Made by a program: the position numbers and the translations under genes. The notes under the pieces are model-generated. The model saw only the letters and a list, made by a program, of their open reading frames with translations, ran no database searches and was not told the DNA's origin. Positions 63,802-64,000 of a stretch of 64,000 nt of DNA are shown here, piece by piece. The stretch is taken from assembly GCF_023701485.1 (NCBI RefSeq), contig NZ_JAMQBK010000063.1, positions 53,143 through 117,142 on the forward strand, read 5' to 3'. This stretch comes from Aporhodopirellula aestuarii. GTDB taxonomy: Bacteria > Planctomycetota > Planctomycetia > Pirellulales > Pirellulaceae. Within the stretch, counting starts at the first letter, position 1. Each line of letters begins with the position of its first letter.

Positions 63802-64000
63802 GCCGATTGTTGCTACTGCTTTAGCAATATTGAAGATGGGGGTGAGGCCGGACAGCTCGCGCCCAATGCCATGCTCTTAGTTAGCGGTGCGGCGCAAGCG
63901 GGCTGTTGTTTTAGTGAGCCGACGGCGTTAGCCGCGGGCCTAACGGCTAGAACGTGCCCATTGGAGGCCCGCAGCTAGCGCTTAGGTTTAGTCGCATTTT
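63802..64000. other. Repeat-like intergenic end of window
   Basis: No gene seen. AGTTAGCGGTGCGGCGCAAGCGGG resembles an arm of the palindromes at 27885 and 47852, and GAGCCGACGGCGTTAGCC with GGGCCTAACGGCT and GCCCGCAGCTAGCG forms a nested set of short GC-rich inverted segments. Probably further dispersed intergenic repeat DNA cut by the window edge. Confidence 0.45.

Overview
The window looks like a planctomycete chromosome, most likely a Pirellulaceae / Rhodopirellula-type marine bacterium. The markers are a DUF1559 pilin-like protein beside a tiny lipoprotein, a DUF1592-type cytochrome paired with a DUF1552 protein, DUF1080 and LamG secreted proteins, an ECF sigma / anti-sigma pair of planctomycete type, many genes without a Shine-Dalgarno site beside others with perfect AGGAGG, and dispersed palindromic intergenic repeats. 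This is inference from gene content; no rRNA is present to settle it.

Layout. 0-3.3 kb: 3' end of an ECF sigma factor coupled to its membrane anti-sigma partner, then a small lipoprotein and a DUF1559 protein. 3.4-15 kb: a one-directional run of exported proteins (DUF1592 cytochrome, DUF1552, LamG, two SGNH hydrolases, DUF1080, beta-helix), probably for polysaccharide breakdown. 15.1-18.9 kb (minus): a translationally coupled trio of N-formylglutamate amidohydrolase-like protein, DUF1704/QEGLA metallopeptidase and GshB-like ATP-grasp ligase. 19-22 kb: two unrecognised proteins.

22-61.4 kb is the most interesting part: many short operons for envelope, lipid, glycan and protein-folding functions. 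They include VKOR-DsbA, App1-like phosphatase, EEP nuclease/hydrolase/lipoprotein, phosphatidylcholine synthase, DUF1206, YihY plus a phospholipid methyltransferase-like protein, three coupled glycosyltransferases, two PDZ proteins, MATE, a hybrid histidine kinase with an NtrC-type regulator, two Hsp20s, a glycogen-debranching-type enzyme, a GT4, a GrpE-domain fusion, a Gld-type ABC system, GroES and GroEL. By eye I find sequences of the form TGGCAC-N5-TTGC (the sigma-54 -24/-12 promoter) in front of at least ten of these transcription units, all in the correct orientation 20-120 nt from the start codon. Three match all ten consensus bases (regulator gene, glycosyltransferase operon, groES). 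The kinase and its sigma-54 activator sit in the middle and each has such a promoter. I propose a sigma-54, two-component-controlled envelope and proteostasis stress regulon clustered in about 37 kb.

61.4-64 kb: housekeeping-like genes (RbgA/YlqF-type circularly permuted GTPase, parvulin, a small possibly AlkZ-related protein) and repeat-like intergenic DNA. No CRISPR, transposase, rRNA or convincing tRNA was seen.
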